The position numbers were made by a program, and so were the translations under genes. Of a stretch of 64,000 nucleotides of DNA, positions 26,339-39,226 are shown one piece after another; the stretch's first letter is position 1; every line of letters starts with the position of its first letter. The DNA is from Litsea cubeba (taxonomy: Eukaryota > Streptophyta > Magnoliopsida > Laurales > Lauraceae): positions 75,393,905-75,457,904 of the forward strand of contig CM022951.1 in assembly GCA_012931725.1 (NCBI GenBank), given 5' to 3'. Below the pieces are notes generated by a model that searched no databases, was not told the DNA's origin, and worked only from the letters and a program-made list of their open reading frames with translations.

Positions 26339-27362
26339 TTATAAGTATTTTAATGTGTTGTCCAGTCCATTGAGAATATAATTTCGACAGAGGAAGTCAG
26401 CATGCTTCCAGGCTTCTACAGCAGCAACAACTTGTTTGTTTATCTCATATTCTATTAAAGAAGGAGCTTCTTCATGGAGGAACCTAGCCAAGTTCAAGGT
26501 AGTGAGATAGAACAACATTTTCTGTTGCCATCTCTTAAACTCAGTACCATTGAACTTCTCAGGTTTCTCCCCATGGTTCACCAAAACAGGGCCATGGGTA
26601 CTAACTGGAGTATTCTTCTCAATACCCATTACTGTTTGACAGAACAGAAATCAATTAAAAATACAGCACAAAGAATTCTGCAGAATTAATAGTACTGTAA
26701 ACAGTAACTCTAAGTAAGTGGTTACTTACAGAAAAATGACAGAACAAACTACAGTTCTGCTTCTTGTAAATAAAGAGAGATACTCAGTTTTACAATACTA
26801 GTTTCCGAAAAAGAAGAAGTAGAAATCAGTAGTAAAACTAACAGAAACCGAAACCAGAAATACTGAATTAAATCTGATAACAGAGTGTACTCAGAACTTC
26901 AGAAAGGAGTTTTGTCTTAAGATTGTTATTCTGAGTACATACAGAAGTAGTTCAGCAATTAGGAAACAGTTTCTATAACAACAGCAAAACCAGAATTACA
27001 GAATGTAATATATAAATGAAATCCTCTTACCGATTAAAGGCAGGAAACCAGTTCCCTGTTGTTGAAGTTAGGAGACTCAGGAATTCTCAGAAGATTGTTT
27101 GATCAAGGCTAGTATTAAACACTATGTCTTTAAGATAAATTCGCCCCCGCAACGGTGCTAACGGGCTTCAGTGGCGTCTGTCTCCCAGGATACAATGATC
27201 GAATACACACAGTTGCAGCACTGCAAACTGTGTCAGTCGAACCAGAAATGCAACAGGACTCTCTCTTCTTGACTCAGACTCAGTGAGCAAATGCACAAAT
27301 GCAATTGAATTGAATGACAAAAAAACGAATGGGTTGAAAGGACACACACCTCTTGGACACAC
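26339..27362 (-). pseudogene. Ty1/Copia gag N-terminus with leader
   Basis: The minus strand from 26629 encodes a Copia-type gag start: GEKPEKFNGTEFKRWQQKM, then YLTTLNLARFL and VAAVEAWKHADFLCRNYILN, as in plant Copia gag domains. It breaks off near 26339 with no protease or pol after it. The upstream side to about 27360 looks like element leader and LTR DNA. It faces the opposite way from the neighbouring pol fragment, so the two are separate remnants. Confidence 0.8.
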
Positions 27363-28335
27363 CCCATTTAATGCAAAAAGAAATTTTTATTTAATAAAAA
27401 TTAATAACAGGCAGTGGGCCGAGCCAGGCCTGACCTGCGCGTGAAGCCCAAGCCCAAGCCTGGGGCGCGCGTGTGTGGTGGTGACCCAACATAGGTCTAC
27501 GTCCTCCCTCCTCCACAAAAGTGGGATGTCCCTTGGGGCTCATCTTATACCACTAAGGTAAATATATTTATACCAAAGAAATGTTTTGCTCTCAAGCAAT
27601 GTGGGAAGCAAGTTCATCACTTCATTTTCTTTCCATGTTTAACATGTTCAAGTAGTAGTGTTTATGAGGCAATTTCTCATTCACTCCTTAATGGATTAGA
27701 GCAACACAATACATGTCTTTAATCTACTCATGGAGTAGATTACATTCCCATGTATTCCCACCTAAAATGATAAGTGGATCCCACTTTATTTTTGGCTCAA
27801 AGATGACCAAAATAATGATGCTCTTAACCATTTTTCCAACAGCTAGTACAGCCACAATTGGTAGGGACGTCAATGGACCCCTTTACTGTGTTACCAAAAG
27901 GACTAGATCCTGTGTTTTTTTTTTTTTAGAAACCTGATCATGTGTTGGACCCCATATCATTAGTTCAACACCCCCCAGATCCCAGATTTGCTAAGTGCAC
28001 GTCTGTTGCGGGTCGTGCTTATGCCCGGGGACTAATCCTATCGGGTCAAATGCCACGGGATATAATCGTCCGGGTAAAAAAGGAAGAGGATATTGGCCCT
28101 ATTTAAAATTTTTCGAATTCATTTATATTCGGCTCCAAATCCAGGGCCAAAGCTCGAGCCCAGTTAATAATTGGGTCCTTGTTTGAGTCCAAACAACTTA
28201 ATAATTGGAACTTGGTTCGAGACCAAACAACCATATGCCTGTGTCTGATGTATAAAAAACTTAAATGTTATTGTAAAATTTATATAATATAAATGTGTTA
28301 TTCTTTTAAAATAATTTATTTACTGCATGTGACAG
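27363..28335. other. Non-coding stretch before the BioF remnants
   Basis: No exon recognised. The N-terminal exons expected for BioF are absent here. Repeat-type GGGCC, CCGGG and GGGTC words occur at 27410-27540 and 27990-28170. Confidence 0.5.
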
Positions 28336-28677
28336 GATTGTCTTCTTTGCCCATCAGGATTTGCAGCAAATGAGGCTCTGATGGTTGCAATAGGAGGTAT
28401 AAGCTCGCTTTTGGCTGTTGGTAAAAACCATCTGAGGATGAGAGGGTTGCCTTCTTTTCGGATGCTTTCAACCACAGATCAATCATTGATGGTATTCTTC
28501 TAAGCGAGCGGCAACAAGAAGCCCAGATCTTTGTGTACAGGCACTGTGACATGGTTCATCTCGATTCCTTGCTTTAGGTTTGCCGTCCATCACAACAAAT
28601 TTAAAGTAAATTGGTGGTTTATTTATTACTAGTTATACCATTCTTTATCAACTTAAGCTTTTAGACTAAGTGGTTAT

Positions 28678-29838
28678 TGTTGGGAAGTCCCACATCCCAC
28701 ATCACCTAAGTAATAGACTTGATATGTCTTAATATATCTATATAAGCCTTCCACGTATAAGCTTAGGGGTCGTTTGTCTACACCCGTTTACATATGTAAA
28801 TGGTGAATATGCGTAACATGTTTGTCTATAATTATTTACGCATCTTGCACGATGAAAGTGGCTCCAATGATTTTTAGGGACAAAAAAACATATTGATAGT
28901 AAGAATTTTAAGGGACAATCTATAAGATAAATATCTCAATGATTTTTTTTATATCAACTTTTAACTAATTAATTACCTTATTATTTCAATTTTCTTCTAA
29001 TATCTCAATGATTTTTCTAATTTATTTATTATTGCAATACTTTAAAAAATTTTAAACATGTATATATGATTGTAAGAGAGAAGGAAGAATATATTTTATA
29101 TAACATTATGGCATCATTCAAAAATCATCTATAAATGTGATTTTATCTAACTATAACAAATTTGTGACACTTTTAATATGATTGAACTTAGCCACAAAAT
29201 ACTCATTTTAAGAACTTTCTATAGTTGATTAATAACATAAAGCCCGTGAGATGCATGGGTTAAGTTTTATGCAAATTGAATAATGACTTAAGATCAATAT
29301 TAAATTAAATATTAATTAATAAAAAATATTAATAATAATGCTATTTGCTTTACTATCAAAATATAAATTCATATTTTCTTAACTAAACATGTTGGAATTC
29401 ATTTTTGTAAAGGTGATCATTGATAGAAATGAAATTTTTTAAAAGTATATTTCATGTTGAAAGACAAATTCCTTTTGAAGTATCTAAAATGCAAATAAAA
29501 ACTTTGATATAAAATGGACATTTTTGTCTCCTTTCCAAATCATTATAGTAGAATTTAATTTAATGAATAATAAGTATCATTTAAAAAATCATCTAATACA
29601 TTTACACATATCATTGAAACAAACATGGTAAAATAAATCACATATGTAAATGATGCGAAAATGGTGTTATTAGACAAACATTGTAAAAAAAATGCATATG
29701 TAAACGTTACATACTTAAAATTTGAATATTCGTCATTTACATGTATAAATTGTATTTACATATCCCATGCGTAAAAGACAAACGACCCTTTAAGCTTTTG
29801 GATTGGATTGGTATATTGTTTCTTACATGTATCAGAGC
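28678..29838 (+). mobile_element. TRIM-like LTR with primer-binding site
   Basis: It begins TGTTGGGAAGTCCCACATC and ends CTTACA at 29827, directly followed by TGTATCAGAGCGGG, which fits a binding site for initiator methionine tRNA. Without the element inserted in it the LTR is only about 117 bp, the size seen in terminal-repeat retrotransposons in miniature. No second LTR was found. It lies between BioF remnants A and B. Confidence 0.65.
28765..29790. mobile_element. hAT-like MITE inserted in the TRIM LTR
   Basis: A 1026-bp AT-rich element whose ends are inverted copies: AGGGGTCGTTTGTCT at the left and AGACAAACGACCCTT at the right. ATATGTAAAT-type words recur inside both ends. The heptamer TAAGCTT flanks it on both sides (28758-28764 and 29791-29797), a target duplication. 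There is no coding capacity. The superfamily (hAT or related) is inferred from the duplication size. Confidence 0.75.
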
Positions 29839-31389
29839 GGGTTTTAATCCCGGAGCCTGTCACATGGGCTACATAAGAACGATGGGACCGATGTGGATGT
29901 GGGACTTTGGTAATTTAAAAATTAGCTCATTCCTTGAAGACTGATGCAAGTTACTCTCATACCCAGATCAACTTGCACGATAGAGAAGAAAGTGGTGGTA
30001 ACAGACAGGTAAAACTCATATTGTTAGAAAAAAATATAGCTGCTTTTTTTTTATTAATATTAGAAAGGAACTTTTGGGTCATGTGGCCCTCTCAGAAGGT
30101 AAGCTTTTGATGCCACCCACTTATCGTGGTTGTGTTTATGTGGTCGTGATTTCGCAGCTTATTTAGCATGGAAGGGGATTTTGCGCCAATGGTGGAGATT
30201 GCAGAGCTCCGCAAGAAGCATGGATTTCTGTGGATCATTGATGAGGTATATAATCCTTAATGTACAAGATGAAGAATCCAACGGCTGCCATTGCAATAAC
30301 ATGAACTTGTATGTGACCAGGCTCATGCTACACTTGCTTGTGGTGAAAACGGAGGTGGAGCCCCGGAGCTATTTGGTTGTGAAGATGAAGTTGATATATG
30401 TGTGGGCGTTGAGTAAGGGCTTTGGCTGCCAATGCGGCTTCATTGCATGCAGGTAACTGAATGACTCCATCATCCATCATGTAGGCAGGTAACCAAGACA
30501 TTATTGGCTGTTGATCTGATGGTCCACTTGTGGATGCTACTTTCACTTTTAAGGCATTTTTGTTTGCATTAGAATGCACTTGAACTGAACACGGTTATTA
30601 AAAATGAAGTTAAATGGTAAATTTCTTAAAATAAACATCAAATAACATTTTTTTTCTAAAAGAATATAATTAAAAGATGAAAAGAAGATGCTATTTTATA
30701 CTCATTTTGGAAATTCAACTTTAGTCTTCATTTTTAAACCACCTTATATATTTAATTCCCTTGTATTTTAATGCTAACAAACATGGGCCCCTTTAGTTAG
30801 TGAAGTGTTAATTGAACAGCAAAAAGTGGAAAGAGCTGATAGCATCCAGGGGCTGGTCCTTCGCATATTCGACCTCAATTCCTGTTCCCATTGCTGCCGC
30901 TGCACACGGTACTGTGCTGCTAATCTACTACTGTCCTCTTTTTCTTCGTTATTGCATTTTGGATTTTGCAGCTACTTTTTGTTTCTTAGCAAGGATGTGC
31001 TTACTATTGCGAGCGACCTTGAGGTTGTAGTTTCAAGTCACCTTTTGCACTAAAGGGTTGATAACATGAGAATGAATTTGCAGCTGCTCTCATAGTGGCC
31101 AAAAAGGAGAAGTGGCGTCGGAAAGCAATCTGGAGCAGGGTGCAGGAGTTCGCCGCCCTGACCCAAATGTCAATCAACAGCTATATTATCTCTTGTCATA
31201 GGAAGCGAAGAAATGGCAGCTTCTGCTAGCAGGTTTTACATTTTTTTTCTTTGCCTATTTAGGGATAGTTTGGAAACCTAGGGTAGAAAACATGTTTGGC
31301 ATGTGTAAATGATTGTTCCGAATTTTGTTCTCACGGGAAGGAATCTCAAAATCTTAACCCGCCCGCATAAGAAAGTTAAAAAAACTTTA

Positions 31390-32940
31390 TTTTTTTTTAA
31401 AAATAACTTTTTTTTTTAATGTTAACTATCATTGATCAAACTTAACGGTATAAGAGAAAAATACTGAAAAGCCAAAAAGGAAAGAAATACAACATACAAA
31501 CCAGCACCACCCAAAAAAAAAAAAACCACAACCATAAGAGCCACATAGTGAAAGAGAGGAGAAGAAACAACTAAAGCAACAAGAAACATTAAATGAATAC
31601 CACTTCCCTCCAATTTTTCAATATGATATCAATAGAAATCCCATGAAACTGAGGAAGGAAGGACACCCATGAAGCGATGGTGAATTTGATCTTATACGCA
31701 AGATCTTCCGCCGAAGTGTTGGAGTCCTCAAAGCATCGAGAATTCTTTTCCTTCCAAATGATCTATAAAAGTGCTGGGAAGGCATTTCTCCACATAATCC
31801 TACATTTGATTGATCCCACCTCCAACGACCATGCCTCAAACAATCCACAAATGGATCTTGGAAGAACCCAGCTACAATGAAACCAGCTTAGGACTTGAGA
31901 CCAAAGTCCCTGTGCTACTTTACAATTCAGTAAGAGATGATCAATTGATTTCTCATATGCTAAGCACATAGGACATGCATTGACTATGAGTTTTCTACGC
32001 CGGCGCAGGTTATCCATAGTCAAAACACTACCTCGCAATGCCAACCAATTGAACACCATGACCCTTGGCGGAATCTTCAACTTCCAAATTCTATACAGAG
32101 GGTTTATTGAAGAATGACCCCCTGACATAGCCGCGAAGAAAGAAGATACCGAGAAGATACCTTCTTTGGAGGCTGTCCAAATCCTGCAATCTTCCACATT
32201 TTGGTTAATGGAAACTTGGCTAAGAATGTCGCGGAGGGAGGAGGAATTGTTCTCCTCTGTCTCCATGAGAATTCTACTAAATGCAGGGCTCCAACTTACC
32301 TCCTCATCGATGCTACTAATATAGGAAGAAACTGTCGCTTTACGATCTGTAGCAACTGCAAACAAGTCAGGGAAAGCTTCAGCCAAGAGTTTATCACCAA
32401 CCCAGTTATCTAGCCAAAATGACACTTTCTCCCCTGAGCCCACTCTAAATTTGATGTTGGCAACAAAAGCATCTCTAAACGAGACAATTCCTCTCCATAA
32501 CCTAGAAGCACGATAATTAGGATGATGGATATCCCAACCATCTCTCAAAATTCCATATTTCGCTACCAAGACCCGCTTCCACAACGAATCATCGTCTTCC
32601 CCAATCCTCCATAACCACTTCCCTAGGAGAGCGCAGTTCATCTGACGGATAGGTCTGAATCCTAGACCCCCTTCCTTCTTCGACCTACAAACATTAGCCC
32701 ACTTTACCAAATGATAATTCTTTGACTTGTCCTTACCATGCCACAGAAAGTCTCGCTGCAACCTCTCAATACGATCTGCAATTGATGCTGGGCACTTGAA
32801 GAGGGAGAGGAAATAGATCGGAAGATTGGAGAGAGCAGATAAGATTAGAGTCACTCTACCTCCCATGGACAGATAGTTCGCTTTCCAAGTAGACAACTTC
32901 TTTTCAATCCTCTCTAACACTGGCACAATTGTTTATTTCT
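31390..32940 (-). mobile_element. 5'-truncated L1-type LINE
   Basis: The minus strand encodes the C-terminal part of a plant L1 ORF2. It starts inside the reverse transcriptase (IEKKLSTWKANYLSMGGRVT) and passes through WANVCRSKKEGGLGFRPIR. It ends in the zf-RVT region (ACPMCLAYEKSIDHLLLNC, IWKLKIPPRVMVFNWLALRG). A single stop at 31764-31766 interrupts the frame before the tail WREVVFI. An A-rich tail lies at about 31392-31420. About the first two thirds of the element are missing, as usual for aborted L1 insertions. It sits downstream of BioF exon E. Confidence 0.9.
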
Positions 32941-32984
32941 TATCTCTGGCCTTTTAAAGAATATCATTTGAAGATTTTAAATCC

Positions 32985-33366
32985 TCTCATTTATCATAAA
33001 TGTAGGCCCCCCACGTTCACAATCCAACTTTATAATTCCTATAGGTGGGTTACATGGTCACAATCACAAAAGATGGGCCCCTATTATAATTCTATAATGG
33101 TGGGACCACATTATAAATCATTTATAAAGGTAGGCATCACATTGCAATTTCTCTAGGTGGGTCCCGTGTCCACAATCACATTTTAATGGTGGCCCTATGT
33201 TCGGATTTCTAAATGTGGGTACCACATTGTAATTTTTTAAAGGTGGGTCCCGTGTTCACAATTAACAAAAAGTATGGCCCCACATTTTAATGATGGTCCC
33301 ATGTTCGGATTAATAAATGTGAGTACTACTTTGTAATTTTTTAAAGGTGGGTCCCGTGTTCACAAT
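32985..33366. repeat. GGTGGGYCC minisatellite, left part
   Basis: Irregular units of about 30-36 bp, such as AAAGGTGGGTCCCGTGTTC and CACATTGTAATTT, recur along this stretch. The same array resumes at 48959, so the CACTA element was inserted inside it. Confidence 0.75.
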
Positions 33367-33383
33367 CACTACACCATAATAAT

Positions 33384-33752
33384 AGATTAGTAACGGACAT
33401 ACAGCCGTTACAAAAAATATTAGTAACGGTTATTTACCGTTGACACAATTGCGTTACAAATGTAAAGTAACGGAAGTTAGTAACACTTAATAACCGTTAG
33501 AAATATTACTAACGGTTATCAAGTGTGACTGAAATTAATTTCAGCAACACATATACAATCGTTACAATTTATTAGTAACGGTTATTAATTTGTTCATAGT
33601 TTGATCCCAACGGATAAAACTGTTGGTAATTCCCACTTTTTGACGCATGTATTTATATATAACTCTTTGGTCAAACTATTTGTAACGATTGATATCTGTT
33701 GCTAAGTATTCAATTTGTAACGGTTTATATCCGTTACTAAGTATTTGTTATT
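33384..33752. repeat. CACTA subterminal repeats, left end
   Basis: About ten copies of a short motif of the type AGTAACGGTTAT, in both orientations. In CACTA elements such motifs bind the small transposition protein. Confidence 0.8.
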
Positions 33753-33975
33753 TTTAAAAAAAAAATGGAATTTCCTGATCCATTTCTGACGGGCCACCTA
33801 CAGTACTTCTGACTACATTGATACTCTCTCATCTGCATGTGTACCACAAATCCCACAATGTGAATATAATTATCCCACGCATAGAGTTAGGATGTGCATA
33901 AAAATATGGCAATAAAGTTATATAAAATCCATGGTAACTCTATCATACAATTAAAACGTGCACAAAGACACATAC

Positions 33976-34241
33976 CTTAAGTGTTTCTCTAACGAAAACT
34001 ACGAATGCACCCTTGAGAAGAGCAACTTGTAACCATTCGTTTTCCTTTGAAAGCACCTCCAAACCTTGAACCTCATCTTGACATAAAATTGTTATGCTAC
34101 CTTTATCAGTATGAGGCCCAAGAGCAATGCCTGAATCATCATGCCCTTCGACTTTATATTTCATCACCTGAAAGAGATCCTGAATACTTTCAGCCAAAGA
34201 AACATACTTCCTTTCCACTCCATATGTCTCACATAGCATTC
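33976..34241 (-). pseudogene. 2-oxoglutarate/Fe(II) dioxygenase exon captured in the CACTA element
   Basis: An open minus-strand exon reads MLCETYGVERKY, LFQVMKYKVEG, LGPHTDKGSITIL and VQGLEVLSKENEWLQV, ending at a GTATGT donor. This is the core of plant 2-ODDs; H-T-D gives two of the three iron ligands. The distal His and the 2-oxoglutarate-binding Arg-x-Ser are absent. With both gene ends missing and tnp genes alongside, I read it as a captured fragment. Confidence 0.8.
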
Positions 34242-35068
34242 TTATATATAACGATCAACTCTAGTTCTCGCAACTTTATGTTTATAGATTGCAGAGTTTC
34301 ACTAATTACACAATATAAAAAGGAAATAGCAAAAAAGATTAAACATGTTAATTGAACATAGCAATCCAAAATTGGCTACTAAGCACTAGATTGAAACACA
34401 TGTAATGTCATGATTTGCAAATTGCAATCAAAGGAGAATGGGTTCTAAAATCTTAACTCGGATAAATGGAAATGAATGCTGACAAGGAGAAGATAAGCTG
34501 AAAAAGAACATCCAAGATGGGCACATCTTGCTAAGGGCATCAAAGTGCCACCTAAATTGTAAAGTAATTTATTGGATCAAGATTCCACATAAACTAAGAG
34601 AAACACAGCATGACAGTCACTATTTACAGTCAAAATCAGAAAAAAGAACAAATAAGCTGAAGAACAAAAATTTCAGATTCACCTTTTCGATTAGTTTGCC
34701 TAAATCTTCTTTCTTTCATGTATCATACTTTGTTTGTTTATAATCAACTTAAAAAAAAAAAAAAAAAACCATGGCTGACATCCATCCAATCTAAGACTTG
34801 CATCATGTTGTTGAAGAACAACCCCAGTAAATCACTAGAATCCCAAGAAAAATTATCAAAAGATGGGTTCAGTCCATCATACTTCAACACTGTTTAACAT
34901 CATTATCATAAATCTAAAAATGAAACTTCTTTTGCCTAAATCATCCATCACTAATGATTTGAGGGTGAAAATGGCACAACATGAAAGAGATAACCATCAA
35001 TTAGCCAAAGTATTATTACTGTTGTGAATTGGGTGCATCTAAACTCACCCAAGAGGTCACTTGATCAC

Positions 35069-35400
35069 CTGTTGCAGGTCCACAAAGATGTTTCCCTATA
35101 GCCAGGTATGGGACTCCCTCAATGCCTATATTGCATCCAAGTTCAAATTTTCTACTGCAGTGCAACAAAATCTCCATCATTATACTACAAAAGAGGTTGT
35201 AAGAAACAAAGTAGCATACATATTTACACCAGAAACAATGAATGAGAGTTAAATAAGAAAACTGAAACAAACTGTGATCACAAGAAGATTCAATGTTAAC
35301 ATTTGATCTAAAAAACATACTGTCAATTCTCAGACGCTCCAAAATCATCTGCTATTTTTGTCGCAGACTTCAATCAGCCTACACAATGGATGAACATAAG
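35069..35400 (-). pseudogene. tRNA methyltransferase TRM13 fragment captured in the CACTA element
   Basis: Two exon pieces separated by an intron-like gap: LERLRID ending at a GTATGT donor (35321), and VPYLAIGKHLCGPAT ending at a GT donor (35069). The second is the hallmark motif of the TRM13 methyltransferase that modifies position 4 of some tRNAs. The stretch before it seems shifted by one base. Too short to be functional. Confidence 0.65.
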
Positions 35401-36763
35401 TAGTGCGACTTAAGAGATACATAAGTACATTAAAAGTTCAATTAAGGTATAACAATTTAGTGAAATATGTAGGATATATGTACATTGCCTCCAAAAATTG
35501 TTAACTTTTTAGCAATAATATGAAAATTTTTGCCTAATAACATTTTAGTGATGTAACAATATTTGGTGGATTAGTTATATCTATAAAATGTTAGCATGAA
35601 TGAGTGCACAAACAATGTGAAATTTTTATTTTTGAAATCTAGAGCAAGCAGAATCCAATGATAAAATAAAAAAGTTTGTGTAGTGTTTATTTAGTCCACA
35701 ACAGTAAGTGAGCATTGGGTCATTGTAGAAGATCTTCTGAGGGAGGGAGAATTGAGGAATTGGCCATGGGGACAAGTGAGCATTGGGTTTCGTGGAAAGC
35801 TTGAATTTGATTGATGCCGCTATGCCTTTGCTCTTGTTTATACATTCAGTGTGATGGCTAAAATATACATACGTATTTTTGTTGGTGTCGGTTGTTTTTT
35901 ACATAGAATTGGACTTTATCTGATTCTTGTCTTTTGGATTATCAGTTTGTTTCATATAACTCTCTCTTTTCAATCTGAATTGGTTTCTCTCTGTGTTCCT
36001 ATATAATCTCTAGAAATGAAATTCAAGTACTACCAAGAGAGACACAGAAAGGTTTCTATTAGAAGCCTAACTTGTTTAGGTTATGTATCAAGATCTTTGC
36101 TCATGTGCCTTCTTATTTAGATCATGTTCTTGTCAGTTCTTTAATTTAGATTGGCAGGCTATTACTGTCTTCTTGTTTTCATAAGCTTGTTCATTTAGAA
36201 TGCTAGGCTTTCTAAATGCTGTACAGGGCCTCAAGGCCAGGGAAGTCTCTAAAAACAGAACAAACAGGGCATGTTGCAGCAGATATTCTAGTTTCAGACG
36301 AGTAGAATCCATGAATTTGGTTGATGATTCGATAAATAAGCAGTGAAGCATGTGAGGAAAGAGAAGAATACTTTCCATATTTTCTCACTTCAATTGTTCC
36401 ATATCCATATGCAGACAATGCAGTAGTAATAACTAAAGGGAAAATCTCAAAAGATCCTAAAGCTATTGTCAGTTTTTCAATAAAGGCCTCATGAATTGAT
36501 TATTTTAGAAAAGTTATAAGTTTTGGAAGTATTCTTTTAGAGAGATCCTTCTCAATGGTCAACCCACACTCCTACACTCCTACAGAAATAATAGAAGGTC
36601 AATCAAATTTATAAACAATATATCCCACACTCCTACAAGTAAAAGAAAAGAAATACTAGGTGCATGTTGCACCATCTTTTCTTCAACGCTTTTTATTATC
36701 AGCCATCATTTATAAACACCATGAAATGAAATCCTCGTACTTTTCCAGGTAGTACATGCAAAC

Positions 36764-36876
36764 CTCTCATCGTCGGACTCATCCATGTCATCATCAGAAT
36801 CTACAGATGTATTGATCACATCTGGTTTGAGTCGAGCAGAACGAAGCAATGGGGGCATCACAACACCCATAAAAAT
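36764..36876 (-). pseudogene. Importin-5 (karyopherin beta-3) exon fragment captured in the CACTA element
   Basis: The minus strand reads MGVVMPPLLRSARLKPDV followed by an acidic DSDDDMDESDDE stretch. This closely follows the importin-5/IMB3 segment between HEAT repeats. It ends at a GT donor after GATGAGAG. No other importin exon was found nearby. Confidence 0.75.
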
Positions 36877-37448
36877 CACCAAAAAAAAACTCTCCCTCTG
36901 TCTCTCTCTCTCTCTTCTGTGTTATGGAATGAAGCTCATCTCTCAAAAATGACAAGTGCCTTTTAACACAAACTTTTGAGGACAGATGACCAAAAAAAAT
37001 CTACAAACATAAATGCTCCATATCCAATGCTAACACAAAATGCAATCTCATACAACCGTTCGGACTTCTTTTCCTTCAAAGAGTTCATTATTCCTCTCTC
37101 AGCAAACTTTGCACAAAAAAGGAAAATAAAAGACCATCTTCTAAAGCAATGTAACTTTGTTTTTATAAAGGTAACTTAAATTTCATTATAAGAAGCCATA
37201 CAAGACAAGAAGAATATCTTGAACAACTAGAAGAGCAAAAAATTTGAATATCCCTACCATACCTTGGCTCTTTGATTTTTGCAAGAAATATGACCACAAA
37301 GCAGCACCCAAGAAAAATTGACAAACATGCTATCCATGAATACTGTTCAATGTAGACGAATGAAAGAGTAAAATATAGTAGATGTTAATGTCATAATTTG
37401 GAATTTTATTCTATTGACAAATAAAGAAACACCTTTAACTTAACATAC

Positions 37449-38964
37449 CTGATTTTCAATATCAGAAGCTGTTCTTGCACTAAATATATTGAACACAGCC
37501 AAGGCAATAGCATATAAGCTGAGATTGGCCACCTTCAGTAAGACAAAAAACATCCGAATAGTTACCACCTTCTTACTACTGTTACTAGTAGTAATAGTCC
37601 AGACTAAAGCACATCACACAACCTTTAAAAAAAGTCTTAAAACATCAAAACCACATAAAGACACATGAACAGTAATCACAACTTCCAACAAGGAATCATA
37701 ACTTCTTTCTGATTATAGCTTTATGAGAAGGAAAAAATATACTTGAGACTTAAATGGTCGTATGAGAAGGAAAAAAATAACATCTTCACCCATCCTCATC
37801 TCCAATACACATCCCAAGAAATCACCCACTGCCCATTATGGGTCTTTAACAGAATTTTACATAAGTTATTTATTTGGAAGGCAAGAACTTGATCTAGAAA
37901 GAGTTATCATTTTGGGCTTCAGGTTTTGCTTGTTCGAACAAGATTTCTAAGGTAAAGTTTTTAAGCGGACATCTTTAAACTAAATTGAGTCATGTCTCAT
38001 TCTATTTCTGCATTTTTTTTTCTTTCTTTAAACTAAATAGACATCTTTCTATTTCTCACATCACAAATTTAAGTAACTTGTATCTGGCAACCTAGGGAGA
38101 CATTTCATAACAAAGCCGCGAATCTGAATCTGACCTGTGTGAACTTGTATCTTGGACAAAAACATTCATGTTATGGTTGCATACATACATGTCATATACC
38201 ATGCATTGACAGAGAGGTTTTCTGAGTTCATTTTAGGCAGCAAGAGTCCCAAAAAAAAAAAAAAAAAACAATCTTCAATACATTCGCTCCAGAAATAACT
38301 GCTGCTGATACTGAATTCCATAACTACCTTAACCCATCAGATAATAATTTCCTGCAGGAATTATAAGCCTTGAAACACCAGTATTAACAATAATACACAT
38401 CAGTATTAACAAGAATATGAAATTGCTTACAGCCTGTTTGTTTGTATTGAATTGAATTCCCAGCTGAATTCCTATTGCCAGGAAGAACATTGTGCTTCCA
38501 GCAGAACCCATTCCACACTCCTGACAAAATCAGACCCACACACAATCTCTATCCATCGTCAACTGAAATCCTCAATCCAGCAAACGAAAAAAATAAAAAT
38601 AAATAACAAGGTTGAAAGGAGAAGAGTAAGGAGAAGAAGAAGAAAGGGATTTGAGTTACCTTGGTCACACACCAGCAGCACCAACAACATCACCGAAACA
38701 GCAACCTGGAAGGCACACAATTTTAATGAATTAGCATAAAAAGCTAGCAAATCAATATCAATGATTCTACCTTTAACAAAAAAAAAGATTGACAAGAATA
38801 CCGCCAATACCTTGATATATTGACATTACAAAGACTTCCAAGAGAACCCCTTCTTCCTCCTCCTTTCTTCGGGCTTGGAACCGGCAATGCAAATACTTTC
38901 TTAAGCTTGCATTGGCGGAGTTAAAAAGGGGTGGTTTGAATAATCTCACAAGCCTGTAAAACAA
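37449..38964 (-). other. Possible captured exons of unidentified membrane protein(s)
   Basis: Three exon-like pieces have AG acceptors and GT donors: 38705-38660 (VAVSVMLLVLLVC), 38520-38431 (GSAGSTMFFLAIGIQLGIQ) and 37532-37449 (VANLSLYAIALAVFNIFSAR). All are hydrophobic, like parts of membrane segments. A further open stretch lies at 38773-38964. I cannot name a family. The reading frame across the pieces is uncertain, and some of this may be chance. Confidence 0.35.
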
Positions 38965-39226
38965 ACAAGCATACTTATAAAAACAAACAACAATGATAAA
39001 AATTATACATATATGCCCAAAAGAATGTTAGATCACTTGTCCAAAATGTTCAGCAAGTTCGTTACAACTTCCAACTAGAACCATAAATCACATGTCCAAA
39101 AGACTAGCAAATTTCAGTAAGAAAACTAACCATACTTAACGCTTTAGTCAGCCCATATGTTCTTAAACAAGGCCCAAAAAAATGCTAAACAACATGTCCA
39201 AAAAGATTAGCCCTAATCAACCACTC

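Noticed and set aside
31390..31420. Target-site duplication of the LINE
   Set aside because: Both flanks contain TTTATTT-like words, but the AT-rich context makes the match unconvincing.
36133..36418. Minus-strand frame possibly belonging to the captured importin
   Set aside because: I could not match it to importin-5 or any other family.
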